DNA of 64,000 bases from Lysinibacillus sp. PLM2 (GTDB lineage Bacteria; Bacillota; Bacilli; Bacillales_A; Planococcaceae): positions 2,926,001 through 2,990,000 of the forward strand of contig AP025689.1 in the NCBI GenBank assembly GCA_023168345.1, read 5' to 3'. How positions within the stretch are numbered: position 1 is the stretch's first letter; the number at the start of each line of letters is the position of its first letter. A program made the translations under genes and the position numbers. This document shows positions 63,354 to 64,000 of this stretch, piece after piece. The notes beneath the pieces are model-generated. The model had not been told where the DNA came from, did not search any database, and was given only the letters and a program-made list of their open reading frames with translations.

Positions 63354-64000
63354 CGATTGCACCTCCACCTGTCAATTCGATAAATTGGTCTTCTAAACGT
63401 TTTTCAATAGGTTGAATTGTATATATGTCAATACCTGCTTCTACCATCTTACGCACAAAATTTGGTACTTCCTCTTTTGTGATAGTTACTACAAATCCCT
63501 CATTTTGTCGTTTTGCTTTATCCCCTGCAAAGGATGCAAATTGTTCCTTTTGAACAACTTCGATGTAATATTCGCTGACTGTTTCTTCCTTTAGCTCACG
63601 AATATCAATAATTTCACCATTTTGAATAACAGCAATGCGATCAACCATAAGTTCAATTTCTGATAACAAGTGGCTAGATACGACTATAGCCACATTATCT
63701 TCCTCAGCGATTCTACGTAAATACATGCGAAACTCACGAATACCTGCTGGGTCGAGTCCATTTGTTGGTTCATCTAAAATTAAAAACTTAGGTCGGTGAA
63801 GCATTGCCTGTGCAAGACCTAGTCTTTGACACATCCCTAGGGAATAAGTTTTTACCTTTTCATGAATACGATTTTGTAATCCAACTTGCTCCACTACCTC
63901 ATCGATACGTGATTTCGGAACGTTATGCATACGAGCGAAATGCTGTAAGTTTTTATAGCCGCTCATATATTTATACATTTCTGGATTTTCAACAATCACC
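63340..64000 (-). CDS. ABC transporter ATP-binding protein (BcrA-like), truncated by window edge
   Basis: About 219 C-terminal residues visible. Signature YSLGMCQRLGLAQAML, Walker B FLILDEPTNGLDP, H-loop VSSHLLSEIELMVDR. The Walker A region lies outside the window, so the frame continues past 64000; the GTG at 63999 is an internal codon, not a start. The C-terminal regulatory tail (about 120 residues) is typical of bacitracin/lantibiotic-type exporters of the ABC-2 class. Confidence 0.9.
   Translation of the reverse strand, partial: VIVENPEMYKYMSGYKNLQHFARMHNVPKSRIDEVVEQVGLQNRIHEKVKTYSLGMCQRLGLAQAMLHRPKFLILDEPTNGLDPAGIREFRMYLRRIAEEDNVAIVVSSHLLSEIELMVDRIAVIQNGEIIDIRELKEETVSEYYIEVVQKEQFASFAGDKAKRQNEGFVVTITKEEVPNFVRKMVEAGIDIYTIQPIEKRLEDQFIELTGGGAIDAIR

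Noticed and set aside
63999-63999. GTG as start of the last ATPase gene
   Set aside because: Walker A and the N-terminal third of the ATPase domain are missing, so the real start lies beyond the window.

Overview
The window is low-GC Gram-positive DNA. Genes have strong AGGAGG-type ribosome binding sites, TTG and GTG starts are frequent, and terminators are rho-independent. SLH-anchored surface proteins, a fadNAE operon with a FadR operator, Zur and Fur boxes of Bacillus type, and a Bacillus-type zinc-independent L33 together suggest a member of the Bacillales, most likely the Lysinibacillus/Solibacillus/Ureibacillus (Planococcaceae) group. This is inferred from gene content, not from a marker gene. 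No rRNA, tRNA, intact transposase or CRISPR array was seen.

Layout. 1-4.4 kb: fadN-fadA-fadE beta-oxidation operon (minus strand; fadE runs off the left edge) behind a perfect FadR-type palindrome. 4.6-8.3 kb: small housekeeping genes (thioredoxin-like, tautomerase, HAD phosphatase, C39-like protein, 5'-3' exonuclease, FemAB/GNAT-like protein). 9-12.1 kb: chemotaxis receptor and PPP-type phosphatase. 12.5-17.7 kb: two SLH surface proteins with homologous C-termini; one has two perfect Fur boxes. 17.9-18.6 kb: prolyl 4-hydroxylase-like oxygenase. 18.7-30.2 kb: GntR regulator, complete oligopeptide ABC transporter, GlcD-like oxidase and aminotransferase, with a divergent RocB-like M20 peptidase; three identical operator-like palindromes precede the regulator. 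30.4-31.4 kb: a non-coding array of eighteen 52-bp tandem repeats. 31.5-36.6 kb: LysE exporter, APC permease and a polar amino-acid ABC transporter. 37.4-44.6 kb: FAH-family hydrolase with a GntR regulator, another GntR protein, a DMT exporter divergent from a MocR regulator, an HD-GYP-like protein, and a divergent XRE/S24 repressor pair. 44.8-48.9 kb: zinc-starvation cluster (rpmG C-minus, CobW/ZagA GTPase, znuACB) with two Zur boxes. 49-54.1 kb: YkvI-like transporter and a D-to-L amino-acid conversion operon (RpiR regulator, M20 desuccinylase, GNAT succinyltransferase, N-succinylamino acid racemase). 54.7-62.3 kb: eight co-directional genes combining an AraL-like phosphatase, an AraM-type glycerol-1-phosphate dehydrogenase, a DeoR regulator, an Ugp-like ABC importer and a cytosolic glycerophosphodiesterase. 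62.4 kb-end: ABC-2 exporter, ATPase cut by the window edge.

The window is dominated by nutrient scavenging: fatty acids, peptides, amino acids, zinc, D-amino acids and glycerol phosphodiesters, each cluster with its own regulator and often a visible operator. The most interesting predicted system is the glycerol-1-phosphate uptake and oxidation operon (54.7-62.3 kb). The most unusual non-coding structure is the 52-bp repeat array at 30.4-31.3 kb.
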